Shown here one piece after another: positions 8,965 to 17,225 of a DNA stretch of 64,000 nucleotides (position 1 is the stretch's first letter; every line of letters begins with the position of its first letter). The notes under the pieces were generated by a model, which saw only the letters and a program-made list of their open reading frames with translations, was not told where the DNA came from and searched no databases. The stretch comes from Rhabdothermincola salaria (GTDB lineage Bacteria > Actinomycetota > Acidimicrobiia > Acidimicrobiales > Acidimicrobilacustridaceae). A program made the translations under genes and the position numbers. Where the stretch lies: NCBI RefSeq assembly GCF_021246445.1, contig NZ_JAJQXW010000001.1, positions 1,258,168 to 1,322,167 on the forward strand. Reading direction: 5' to 3'.

Positions 8965-9793
8965 CAGGGACTCCGACCCGATCGACTACCAGGAGTACCT
9001 CGCCTGGACCTACTTCGGCGAGGGGGGACTCGACGCGTCCGAGTTCGAGCGGTTCGGCGCACTTCTCGACGGGGTCGACACCTTCATCGACGTCGGAGCC
9101 TCGCACGGCGTGTACACGTTCCATGCGCTCCGCCACATGGCCACCGGAAGGATCATCGCCATCGAGGCCGACCCGGCCCGCTTCGCGCTCCTGCAGAAGA
9201 ACGTGGCCGAGTGGACCACCGACACCGACGTCGAGGTGGAGTGCCGATTCGCCGCCGTCTCGGACGACGAGGACCTCCGCGACGGGCCCACGGTCGAGTT
9301 CTACACGACCGGGACCCAGATCTCCGGTGGCCTCTTCCCCGTCGAGGAGCGCTCCAACGAGTACGCACCCGTCGAGGTCCCGTTGATCAAGCTGGACGAC
9401 CTGCTCGACGCTGATCACCGGTACCTCGTCAAGATCGATGTCGAGGGTGGGGAGCTACGGGTCCTCAAGGGCGCTCGAGAGATGATCCGGTCCGGCGCGG
9501 CGACCTTCTTCGTGGAGCTGTCCTGGTGGGGCGACCGCGACCGGGGGACGTCGGTCCTCACCTCCATCCGCTTCATCCACCGCCAGGGCCTCGGGATCCG
9601 TCGAAGGCTGCGATCCGACTACCTGCTGTTCCCCGAACCGTCACGGCTGCGAGCGATCGGCCAGACGGCGCGTGTCGTTCCACCCCTGCTCCCGCGCTAC
9701 CTCTTCACCACCCTCGTGCCGGCGCGGCTGCGTCGTGCCTACATCCGCCGCCAGAACCGCCAACGCCTGTCTCGGGCACCGCGATCGTCCTGA
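8948..9793 (+). CDS. FkbM family SAM-dependent methyltransferase
   Basis: The 281-residue protein carries the FkbM methyltransferase core: TFIDVGASHGVYTFHAL near 47 (SAM-binding glycine loop), IAIEADPARFALLQKNV near 75, and LVKIDVEGGELRVLKGA near 160, the family hallmark. Such enzymes O-methylate sugars or polyketides; here glycan methylation is likely from context. It starts at GTG 8948 inside the 3' end of the preceding gene, so it is coupled. Its last 55 bases overlap the 3' end of the opposite-strand gene, so the two transcripts are antisense at their ends. Confidence 0.88.
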   Translation: MPPDPDRDSDPIDYQEYLAWTYFGEGGLDASEFERFGALLDGVDTFIDVGASHGVYTFHALRHMATGRIIAIEADPARFALLQKNVAEWTTDTDVEVECRFAAVSDDEDLRDGPTVEFYTTGTQISGGLFPVEERSNEYAPVEVPLIKLDDLLDADHRYLVKIDVEGGELRVLKGAREMIRSGAATFFVELSWWGDRDRGTSVLTSIRFIHRQGLGIRRRLRSDYLLFPEPSRLRAIGQTARVVPPLLPRYLFTTLVPARLRRAYIRRQNRQRLSRAPRSS

Positions 9794-10812
9794 GCCAACG
9801 CCGCGTCGCCACCGCTCACCTCCGTGGCGTCGCCGTGCCTGCGCGTGCCGTCAGCGCGCGCCGAACGGGCCTCCGCCGACCGGTGCAGCGCCCGTGAAGT
9901 CACGATGAAGCTCGGGATCCCCGCGATCAGCACGACGGCGAGGCTGATCGCCCGCTCCGCGGAGGAACCCAGGATGCCGTCGCTGAACGGCCGACCCAAG
10001 GCAACGACCGCTGCTGCGATGGCCAGCTCGCGGATCCCGAGGCCGGCGGGGGTGATCGCCACGAAGGTCGCCAGCGCAGCGATGGGGGCGATGGCCAGGA
10101 AGAAGAAGTAGGAGTCGTCCACTCCGAGCCAGCCGAAAGCGATGTCCAGCCGCCAGGCGGCCAGCCCATAGCGGGCCGCCTCGAGCACGAAGACCACTGC
10201 GGCGGCGGCGCGTGCCCGACGGGCCCTCTCCCATCCCTGTCCGAGGCGCACCCAGGCCGACCCGAGACGGGTCTCCCGGGGTTTCGGCGACACCGGCACC
10301 ACCGCGGCCGCCCCTGCCACTGCGATCAGGAAGACCAACCCCACCGTCAGCAGCAACGACCAGGTGCCGTCGGTGAGGCCCAAGCAGACGAGGGCGAAGA
10401 GCCCGGTCACGCCCGTGGCGAAGATGGTGATCACGAAGTTGGCGCTGTAGGCCGCTGTGGAGATCGAGTACGGCATCTCGTGGACGTCGCGGAGGTACTT
10501 GAACCGATAGAGGGTGCCGATCTGGCCGGGCAGGTAGTTGCCGGCCTGGCCGGCGGAGTACAGCAGCCAGTTCTCGCCGTAGCCGATCCGCGCTCCCATC
10601 ACCCGGTACAGGAGCCCGAACTCCATGGCGTTCAAGAGGAATCCGAGTGCGCTCAGCACCGCCACCAGCAGGATCTGGGTGGGAGGGATGTCCCCCAGCG
10701 CCTCGAACTGCGAGCGTCGGCTGTAGACGTAGCCGCCCAGTAGGCCCACGGCCACCGTGGGGACCACGACGTTGTACAGCCACCAACGTCGACCCCGGAC
10801 CGAGCGAGTCAA
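9739..10812 (-). CDS. Flippase-like integral membrane protein (lysylphosphatidylglycerol synthase TM-region type)
   Basis: This 357-residue protein has 7-8 predicted membrane helices and the conserved stretch NWLLYSAGQAGNYLPGQIG near 82-100, typical of the UPF0104/AglD-type membrane domain found in lipid-linked glycan loci. A second signature, ITPAGLGIRELAIAA, lies near 262. Such proteins are proposed to move or use lipid-linked intermediates, but activity is rarely proven. The TTG start at 10812 overlaps the upstream stop as TTGA, so translation is coupled to the asparagine-synthase-like gene. The C-terminal 40 residues are basic and soluble and run antisense to the FkbM gene end. Confidence 0.82.
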   Translation of the reverse strand: MTRSVRGRRWWLYNVVVPTVAVGLLGGYVYSRRSQFEALGDIPPTQILLVAVLSALGFLLNAMEFGLLYRVMGARIGYGENWLLYSAGQAGNYLPGQIGTLYRFKYLRDVHEMPYSISTAAYSANFVITIFATGVTGLFALVCLGLTDGTWSLLLTVGLVFLIAVAGAAAVVPVSPKPRETRLGSAWVRLGQGWERARRARAAAAVVFVLEAARYGLAAWRLDIAFGWLGVDDSYFFFLAIAPIAALATFVAITPAGLGIRELAIAAAVVALGRPFSDGILGSSAERAISLAVVLIAGIPSFIVTSRALHRSAEARSARADGTRRHGDATEVSGGDAALAQDDRGARDRRWRFWRRM

Positions 10813-12569
10813 GTGACGAGCCGGCTGAACGATCCGTAGGACGCCAGCAGCCCGATCGCCTGGAAGGCGTGCTTGGAGATCGCCACTCGCTCCCGATAGA
10901 CGCGTTCGGCCACCTTCGGTCGCAGGATCTCCTCGACGTAGGCCCGGTCGTAGGCAAAGGGAAGGTCGTCGAGCAGTTCGAGGACCGTCGATCGAAGGGG
11001 ACCGGCATACCAGCCGTCCACCGGCGCTTCCGTGGGTGACTGCTTGGGTTGGTAGACGACCTCCTCGGGAAGTAGCCCTGCTGCGATGGCGGCCTCCTGG
11101 AGCACAGGCTTGCCCTCGGCCCCGCGCAGCCGCCCATGGGGTTGCTGGCGGTGGGTCGGCAACGCAGCGAACGCCTCCTTGAACCGCGGTGCGACGAACG
11201 GAGAGAAGACAGGGAGCCCGGTGCGCGCCACGACGCCCTCGACCTTCGACTGGCTCTGGCCGGTGAGGGTGTTGCCCTCCACCGCCAGTCGTGCCGAGGT
11301 GGTCTGGCGCGAGGCCTCGGCCAGACGACGCCGGACCTGGTCGACCGGTTCACTCTGGGTCGGTCCGGTCCCGCCCACCCGCAGACGGTGCAGGGCGACC
11401 TCGTCGAGGTAGCGCGTCGGGAGGTGGAGCCCGGCGGGGCCGTCCAGGAGGCTGGCGGACACAGCGCTCCGTCCCACCCGGGCGACGTGGCCCAGACGAC
11501 GGTCCACCGGTCGCGTGCCGAGGAGACGCAAGACGGCCTTGCGGACAGGAGCCGGCACCCGCCGCAGCGACGTGGTGGCGTTCGCCCGGGCGTTGATGGT
11601 GGGGTAGGCCGCGAACAGCGCATCGCAGCCGTCGCCGGTGAAGATCGCCTGTGCCCCGGCTGCTCTTGCGGCCTCGGCCGCGATGATGGTCTGGAGCTGG
11701 TAGTGGGGTTGGGGGCTCGGCTGGTTGAGCCTGGCGGGGAGCGTCGTCAACGCCTCCCCCATCAGGTCCGGGGTGAATCGCACCCAGTGGTGCTCGGCTC
11801 GAGCGGCGGCGACTGCGGCCTCGACGTGGCGCTGCTGGAAGCCGGGTTCCGCGTACGAGAATGTGAACGTGTGCACGGCGCGGCCGGTGCGGTGCAGGGC
11901 CGCCGCCACCAGGGCCGAGTCGAAACCGCCGAGGAGGACCCCGACCGTGCGTGCCGAGCCGGCCTGTTGGTCGACGACCTCGCACACCAGCTCGGCGAGA
12001 TCAGAAGCATCGGCTGGCTCGGTGGGCCCGGACTCCGCCGGTACCGCCTCCAGCTCGTCACCCGAGGCGACATCGAACACGGCCGGACGAGCCAGCACGG
12101 CGACGCCCTCGAACACCGTTCGGCCATCGGGGAGGAACCCGAAGCCCAACAGGAAGTCCTCGTAGGAGCGGTCCAGGGAGAGGTCCGGCCCGAGGGCCGC
12201 CGCCAGAGCGCCGACGTGGGTCGATACCAGCACCCCATTCGGCCCTCGGTGCTGGAAGAGACGCTGGTTGCCCTCGCCCGACCCGACCAGGAGCGTGCCT
12301 GCGTCGAGGGCCACGGCGACGGTGCCATCGGGCACTCGTCCGAGGCGCAGATCGGCGATCGGTGGTCCGGCTCGCACGCCGAGCGACGCCACGGCACCTT
12401 CAGGCGCTCGGCGGAGCTGGGCCATGGGCCCACCGCTCGAGGCTAGGGCGATGACCCCCCGACCGCCCTCGACCCGTTCGACTCCGGTGGCACCCTGTTC
12501 ACCTGCCCACGACAGAGCCCGCTCGATCGCGCCAGGGGCGAGATCGATCCCGGCGACGATCACGTGCAC
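10809..12569 (-). CDS. Asparagine-synthase-like amidotransferase, glutaminase cysteine absent
   Basis: The 586-residue protein has the ATP-pyrophosphatase half of asparagine synthetase B: LLGGFDSAL at 212-220 stands for the usual SGGxDSS loop, and IFTGDGCDALFAAYP follows near 335. The N-terminal half keeps the rough shape of a class II glutaminase domain, but the mature chain begins MHVIVAG with no cysteine at position 2, so it probably cannot release ammonia from glutamine. Its amidation or condensation target is unknown; it lies between a flippase-like gene (TTGA overlap) and a pyruvyl transferase (10 base overlap) in the glycan locus. GTG at 12569 is the start. Confidence 0.82.
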   Translation of the reverse strand: MHVIVAGIDLAPGAIERALSWAGEQGATGVERVEGGRGVIALASSGGPMAQLRRAPEGAVASLGVRAGPPIADLRLGRVPDGTVAVALDAGTLLVGSGEGNQRLFQHRGPNGVLVSTHVGALAAALGPDLSLDRSYEDFLLGFGFLPDGRTVFEGVAVLARPAVFDVASGDELEAVPAESGPTEPADASDLAELVCEVVDQQAGSARTVGVLLGGFDSALVAAALHRTGRAVHTFTFSYAEPGFQQRHVEAAVAAARAEHHWVRFTPDLMGEALTTLPARLNQPSPQPHYQLQTIIAAEAARAAGAQAIFTGDGCDALFAAYPTINARANATTSLRRVPAPVRKAVLRLLGTRPVDRRLGHVARVGRSAVSASLLDGPAGLHLPTRYLDEVALHRLRVGGTGPTQSEPVDQVRRRLAEASRQTTSARLAVEGNTLTGQSQSKVEGVVARTGLPVFSPFVAPRFKEAFAALPTHRQQPHGRLRGAEGKPVLQEAAIAAGLLPEEVVYQPKQSPTEAPVDGWYAGPLRSTVLELLDDLPFAYDRAYVEEILRPKVAERVYRERVAISKHAFQAIGLLASYGSFSRLVT

Positions 12570-13780
12570 GAAGCGGCCCCCTCGGTCGTCGTACCCACCA
12601 ACGCGACCACCTGATCTGAGATCGCCTCAGCCGACTGGCGCAGCTCGGGGCTCCGATCGCGAACGGTGGCCCGCACCTCGTCGAGGCGCTCGATCAGCTG
12701 TGAGATCGCGATCGACAACCGGTCGCCGTCGAGGTCGGCGGGGTCGACGACGTAGTCGGAGAGTCCCGCCGAGGCGGCGAAGCCACTCGCCTTGTGCTCG
12801 TAGGGGATGGTCACCGCGGCCACTCCGGCGGAGACGGCGAAGACCAGGGGGTGGTAGCGCCCGGCCAGCACGAAGTCGCTGGCCGCGACCAAACCTCGTT
12901 GCTCGTCACTGCTCAGGTCCTCGGGCACCACCACCACCGAGCCACCCCGCCGACGGGCCCGAACCGCAAGCTTCTCCAGGTACGGCTGGTCACGATGGCG
13001 CGGCCCGTGCAACTGCGGGAGCAGGAGCACCGTGCGTCCTGCATCGCCGACCTGGATCAGGGCATCGACGACCGCGTCGTCGTGCATCTCTCTCCCATCG
13101 GGACCGGGATCTCGGAAGGTCGCAGTGACGATCGGCTGCGTTCTGGGGGTCCCGTCGTCGAACCAGGGCGACGGATCGACGGGCTCCACCGACTGCTGGA
13201 GAGCGGAGTCAGAGCCGAGGTGCACCTCCCGCCCCGTGAACGACTCCAGGTGACCCACCGAGATCTGCTCTCGGGCGCTCAGGAACCGAAACCATCCGAA
13301 ACCCCGTCGACGCAGGGGGTTCAGCAGCCGATTGCGCAACGGCCCGGCAGAGGGCTGGTACAGGCACAGGGGCTTGCGGTGGAGCCTGGCGAGCCAGGCG
13401 TAGAACCAGTGCACGGCCTCGTGGTTCGCATAGAGGTCTCCGAAATACGGACCACCGGGCGCCGAGATCACCAGATCGGCGCGTGCGTAGGCCTCCACGA
13501 TCTGGAGACCCAGCGGCCCCAACAGCGACCTCGGCGCAGCTCCCACCCGCCGGAGGAGGGCCCAGAGCGAGAGCCGAAGCGCCTCCGGTATCGGCAGGCG
13601 AAGCGGCAGGTAGTCGACTCGTTCGTAGTCGATCGCGCTCTTCGGGTCGGCGAACTGGTGGAGCACCGTGATGTCGGAATCCGGAACTCGGCTCCGGAGT
13701 GCGGCGAACAGCCCCTTCATCGCGGCCTCGTCGCCCCGGTTGTCGCCGTGCTGGTTGATCACCAAGAAGCGCGTCGCCAT
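12560..13780 (-). CDS. Polysaccharide pyruvyl transferase family protein
   Basis: This 406-residue protein matches the CsaB-like family, which adds pyruvate ketals from phosphoenolpyruvate to glycans. Visible features are INQHGDNRGDEAAMKGL at 8-24, LVISAPGGPYFGDLYANHEAVHW near 125 (the Gly-Gly-Pro loop), and FVLAGRYHPLVFAVSAGV near 325, the C-terminal motif with Arg and His. The ATG at 13780 is the family start; the frame stays open to 14137 but overlaps another glycosyltransferase. Ten bases overlap the next gene. A TAGCAT box ten bases upstream could give it its own short-leader transcript. Confidence 0.88.
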   Translation of the reverse strand: MATRFLVINQHGDNRGDEAAMKGLFAALRSRVPDSDITVLHQFADPKSAIDYERVDYLPLRLPIPEALRLSLWALLRRVGAAPRSLLGPLGLQIVEAYARADLVISAPGGPYFGDLYANHEAVHWFYAWLARLHRKPLCLYQPSAGPLRNRLLNPLRRRGFGWFRFLSAREQISVGHLESFTGREVHLGSDSALQQSVEPVDPSPWFDDGTPRTQPIVTATFRDPGPDGREMHDDAVVDALIQVGDAGRTVLLLPQLHGPRHRDQPYLEKLAVRARRRGGSVVVVPEDLSSDEQRGLVAASDFVLAGRYHPLVFAVSAGVAAVTIPYEHKASGFAASAGLSDYVVDPADLDGDRLSIAISQLIERLDEVRATVRDRSPELRQSAEAISDQVVALVGTTTEGAASCT

Positions 13781-13790
13781 GGGAGGTCGA

Positions 13791-13796
13791 ATGCTA
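13791..13796 (-). promoter_or_regulatory. Candidate -10 box overlapping the preceding stop codon
   Basis: TAGCAT on the minus strand begins with the TAG stop of the upstream glycosyltransferase and lies ten bases before the pyruvyl transferase ATG. Confidence 0.3.
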
Positions 13797-14984
13797 GTGG
13801 CCCCAGTAGCGATGGCGGCCACGAAGGCTCGCGGCTCGCAACGCCTCCCCGATCTGATCTCGGAGGGCCTCCGGCGAGAAGGCCTCGAGAGCCCGACTGC
13901 GAGCGGCGCTTCGTCGCTCCTCCAGGTACTCCGGATCCGAAGCGAGCGCCACGATGGCGTCCGCCAGGGCCTCGGCATCGCCTGCAGGGACGTAGATCCC
14001 GGCACCGCCCAGGACCGCTCGCTGGGATTCGGTTCCCGAAGTGACCACGGCGCAACCGGCCGCAGCGCCTTGGTAGACCTTGTTCGGCACCACCCGCATC
14101 GCCTTCGGAGTGGTGCCGAAGATCCCCAGGCACACATCGTGAGCTGCCACCGTCCGAGCCAGGGCCTCCGGCTCCAGCCAGTCCACCCATCGCACCGATG
14201 GGTTCGGGCCCACCGTCTCCTCGACGAGTGCCCGCTGCTGCCCGTCTCCGATGAGTGTCCAGGTGACGGCCGCCCGGGCGTCGACCCGGCGGATGGCCTC
14301 GGCGATCACGGTCGTGCCCTGCAGCGGGGTGTAGAGACCGAAGAAGCAGACCTCCAGCGGACCGGTCGGGTCCGGCGCCCCACCGTCGCTGTGGAACCAC
14401 TCGTCAGGAGCACCGACGTGGACCACGAGGGCCTTCTCGGTCGCCTTGGCGGTCGTCGACCCGAGGATGCGGTGAGCCTCGGTGTCCCAGACCACCACGG
14501 ATGACGCCGCTGAGGCGACACGATCGATGACACGGAGCAGGCCGCCCAGCGGCAGGTCCCGATCCTCGGCGATGCCTCCCAGAGGCGCCATGTTGTCGAG
14601 GATGACTGGCGCTGCGAAACAGCAACGAGCCAGGTGGACGTCGAGCACACCGAGGTAGCCGACCAGCACGACATCGGGCGTCTCCCGCCCGATGCGGCGA
14701 GCCCGCCGAGCGAGCCTCCACCACACCTTGAGAAGCTGGAGCAGGACCGGGCCGGCCAGCCACGGCCGCCTCACGAGGCGAACCCGCTCCGCCGTGGAGA
14801 CGCGCAGCGGTTCGTTGCACTTCACGACGCGATGACCGAGGCCTTCCATGGCCTCGACCAACACCTTCACCCGAGGGTGGCTCGCCTCGTCGAAGGTACC
14901 GAAGACGACGACGGTCAGCGGTGAAGAAGAGCCCTCGACTCGCCCAGCCGACGCCGATCCGGACCAGGATCGGGGGTCCGTCAA
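13794..14984 (-). CDS. GT4 family glycosyltransferase
   Basis: The 396-residue protein has a GT-B layout: VVVFGTFDEASHPRVKVL near 25, VVLVGYLGVLDVHLAR near 105, and a donor half with VCFFGLYTPLQGTTVIAEAI near 225 and VVPNKVYQGAAAGCAVVTS near 315. I take the TTG at 14984 because AAGGG lies eight bases upstream and no ATG or GTG precedes the first beta strand. The first 24 residues are Ser/Gly rich and may be unstructured. It precedes the pyruvyl transferase by 13 bases. It probably uses a nucleotide sugar in the same surface glycan pathway. Confidence 0.86.
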   Translation of the reverse strand: MTDPRSWSGSASAGRVEGSSSPLTVVVFGTFDEASHPRVKVLVEAMEGLGHRVVKCNEPLRVSTAERVRLVRRPWLAGPVLLQLLKVWWRLARRARRIGRETPDVVLVGYLGVLDVHLARCCFAAPVILDNMAPLGGIAEDRDLPLGGLLRVIDRVASAASSVVVWDTEAHRILGSTTAKATEKALVVHVGAPDEWFHSDGGAPDPTGPLEVCFFGLYTPLQGTTVIAEAIRRVDARAAVTWTLIGDGQQRALVEETVGPNPSVRWVDWLEPEALARTVAAHDVCLGIFGTTPKAMRVVPNKVYQGAAAGCAVVTSGTESQRAVLGGAGIYVPAGDAEALADAIVALASDPEYLEERRSAARSRALEAFSPEALRDQIGEALRAASLRGRHRYWGH

Positions 14985-15027
14985 CTCGGTGACCCTTCGC
15001 GACGGATCGGAGACCGGCGGGTGGGCA

Positions 15028-17100
15028 CTAGAAGGTGCGACAGCCGATCAGGGCGTTGGCGCCGGGCGGGGCCACGTCGATCGCGAACACACACATCTGG
15101 TTGGTGCCAGGGGGCCCCGGCGTGACCGGAACCAAGCCGTCGTAGCCGTGCGCGTTGCCGAACCCCGGGTAGGCCTGTCCCACGTCCGCTCTCTGGCGGT
15201 CGGCCGTCAGGACGTAGCCTTGACCGTTGACGTAGACGTGCACGGGGATGGACGCCGAGGTGTTCGGGTCGATCGCCCACCCGGCCACCCGGAGGCCGCT
15301 GGGCACCTCCGAGACCAGGTCGAGCGAACCGAACGGGCTCCCCGACCCGGTGACGGTGACCGTGCGGCATCCGAGGAGGCGGTTGGATCCCGAGCCGGAG
15401 GCGTTGATGGCGTAGGCGCACACCGAGTGGACGCCGGCCTCCGCCGGGATCGATCCGCGGAACCCGTGGTTGTTGCCATAGCCGGGGAATGCTCGCCCGA
15501 CGTCGGAACGCCCACGATCAGCGGTGAGGGCCAACCCGGTGCCGGCCCCGTAGACGTGCACCGGGATGGGAGCGGCGGTGTCCGGGTCGATCGCCCAGCC
15601 GCTCACGTCGATGCGGCCGTTGCCACCTCGGACGACGTCGAGCGAGCCGAACGGGTCGCCTGTCGGGAGCACCACGGTGCGGCAGCCCAGGTACGTGTTG
15701 CCGCCCGGACCGGCCTTGTTGATGGCATAGGCGCACACCTGCTGCCGGCCGCCCCCTGCGGGGAGCACGACGTCGAAGCCGTGGTTGGCGCTCCACCAGG
15801 GGAAGGCGGACTGGACGTCGGAGCGGGCCTTGGAGGCGGTGACAGCCGTCCCCACACCGTTGACGTAGATGTGCACGTCGGGGGACGAGACGGTGTTCGG
15901 ATCGAGCGCCCATCCCGCGACGCGGACCTGCCCCGGGCCTGCCGACCTGACCGCATCGAGGTTCCCGACCGGGCTCCCGCCCAGGTTCCGGCAACCGAGG
16001 CCCACGTTGCCACCGGGGCCGGTGTTGATGGCGTAGACGCACACCTGACGAGCGCCGTCGGGCACCGGCACGGTCGTGGAGTAGCCATGGTCGGGCCCGA
16101 AGCCTCGATAGGCGACGCCGACGTCGTTGCGGGTCTTGGACGCCGTGGTGGAGTGCCCCTGGCCGTCGACGTAGACGTGCACCGAGATGGGGTCGGTCGT
16201 GTCGGGGTCGATCGCCCAGCCCGACACCCGCGCCGAGTTGGGTCCTTCCATGGCCACCGCGTCGACGCTCCCGAAGGGGTTTCCCGCGCTCCCACCCCCG
16301 CCTGCCAGCCCGGTCAGGTTCGCGAGCGAACAGCAGAATCGGTTGAGATCGACGTTTCCGACGATGCCGGGCACGCTCCCGGTGGAGGTGTACTGCCAGA
16401 ACGTCCACGTCGCCCACCCCGATGGCACCAAGGGCGTGAAGGTGGTGCTGTCGGGGTTCAGCGGGTAGCTCGGGAGCCAGAGGCGGTACTTGGCGCCGAT
16501 GTCGGTGGGGTTGCCCACGGCGTCGCGCCAGAAGTAGTAGCCGGTGTACACGATGGGGGCCCGCCCGGTGAGACGCTCCACCTCGGCCAACCAGATCCGC
16601 GCCCACTGGGCGAGATCGCCCTTGGAGAGGCCACCCGACTCCTCGAGGTCGAGCACCGCTGGGAGGTCACGGGCGCCCGACAGCGACCCGGTGGCGGAGA
16701 CGAAGTAGCGGGCCTGATCGACCGCGCTGGAGAGCGGCAGCTTGGGTCGGGCGTAGTGGTAGGCGCCCCGGTACAGCCCGGCCGCAGCGGCGCCGGCGAA
16801 GTCGGTCGTGTAGAAGGGGTTGCGGTAGGTGGTGCCCTCGGTGGCCTTCACGAAGGCGAACGAGTGCCCGGCGTTGCGCACCTGCGACCAGTTGATCGGC
16901 GCACCGTTGGGATGCTGGTCGGTCGGCGGATGCTGCCAGCTGGCCACGTCGACCCCGGTGAGCTGCGCCGCAGCCGGGATCGCCGCTCCGCCGACGATCG
17001 CCACCACCACCACGAGCGCCGTCGCCAGTCGACGCCGCGCCCGGGATGGCCACGCCGTGGCCTTCGGTCGGCCACTTGTCCGAGCGGGAGGATTGCTCAT
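15028..17100 (-). CDS. Secreted GH25 muramidase with four C-terminal repeats
   Basis: The 690-residue protein has a basic N-terminus and a hydrophobic segment (LATALVVVVAIVGGAAIPAAA, about residues 25-45) ending in an Ala-rich signal cleavage site. Residues 48-265 form a GH25 lysozyme that cuts MurNAc-GlcNAc bonds: GVDVASWQ carries the first Asp, VLDLEES the Asp-x-Glu pair, and FWQYTSTG..GNVDLNRF the usual end. Residues 274-690 are four repeats with the core GWAIDPDT, HVYV and LGCRT. ATG 17100 is chosen over 17160 since the signal peptide then has normal length. It lies 125 bases after rmlA, pointing to wall remodelling tied to rhamnose-glycan assembly. Confidence 0.92.
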   Translation of the reverse strand: MSNPPARTSGRPKATAWPSRARRRLATALVVVVAIVGGAAIPAAAQLTGVDVASWQHPPTDQHPNGAPINWSQVRNAGHSFAFVKATEGTTYRNPFYTTDFAGAAAAGLYRGAYHYARPKLPLSSAVDQARYFVSATGSLSGARDLPAVLDLEESGGLSKGDLAQWARIWLAEVERLTGRAPIVYTGYYFWRDAVGNPTDIGAKYRLWLPSYPLNPDSTTFTPLVPSGWATWTFWQYTSTGSVPGIVGNVDLNRFCCSLANLTGLAGGGGSAGNPFGSVDAVAMEGPNSARVSGWAIDPDTTDPISVHVYVDGQGHSTTASKTRNDVGVAYRGFGPDHGYSTTVPVPDGARQVCVYAINTGPGGNVGLGCRNLGGSPVGNLDAVRSAGPGQVRVAGWALDPNTVSSPDVHIYVNGVGTAVTASKARSDVQSAFPWWSANHGFDVVLPAGGGRQQVCAYAINKAGPGGNTYLGCRTVVLPTGDPFGSLDVVRGGNGRIDVSGWAIDPDTAAPIPVHVYGAGTGLALTADRGRSDVGRAFPGYGNNHGFRGSIPAEAGVHSVCAYAINASGSGSNRLLGCRTVTVTGSGSPFGSLDLVSEVPSGLRVAGWAIDPNTSASIPVHVYVNGQGYVLTADRQRADVGQAYPGFGNAHGYDGLVPVTPGPPGTNQMCVFAIDVAPPGANALIGCRTF
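15031..16281 (-). repeat. Four tandem ~105-residue repeats in the GH25 protein
   Basis: Repeat units run at residues 274-375, 376-481, 482-587 and 588-690. Each starts PFGSLD or close to it, then GWAIDPDT, VHVYV, a Lys/Arg-x-x-Arg-x-DV motif, HG(Y/F), a conserved VC(A/V)YAI and ends LGCRT. Two conserved Cys per unit could form a disulfide outside the cell. Predicted secondary structure is mostly beta. The same unit occurs four times in the lipoprotein at 18380-20629. Confidence 0.9.
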
Positions 17101-17225
17101 CGGTGCACCATCTCTGCCTTCGGTATCGACGCCGCAGGGACGTCCCCACGACATCGGCACGATCGGACCCCGCCTGAAGTGTGGCAGATGGACGGCCGTC
17201 GGTACCGGCCGAGGCCCGTCGCGGA

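Noticed and set aside
6129-9386. A 1085-codon frame across the GT-C, GT2 and FkbM genes
   Set aside because: It is Arg/Pro/Gly-rich shadow text in another frame of three well-supported genes.
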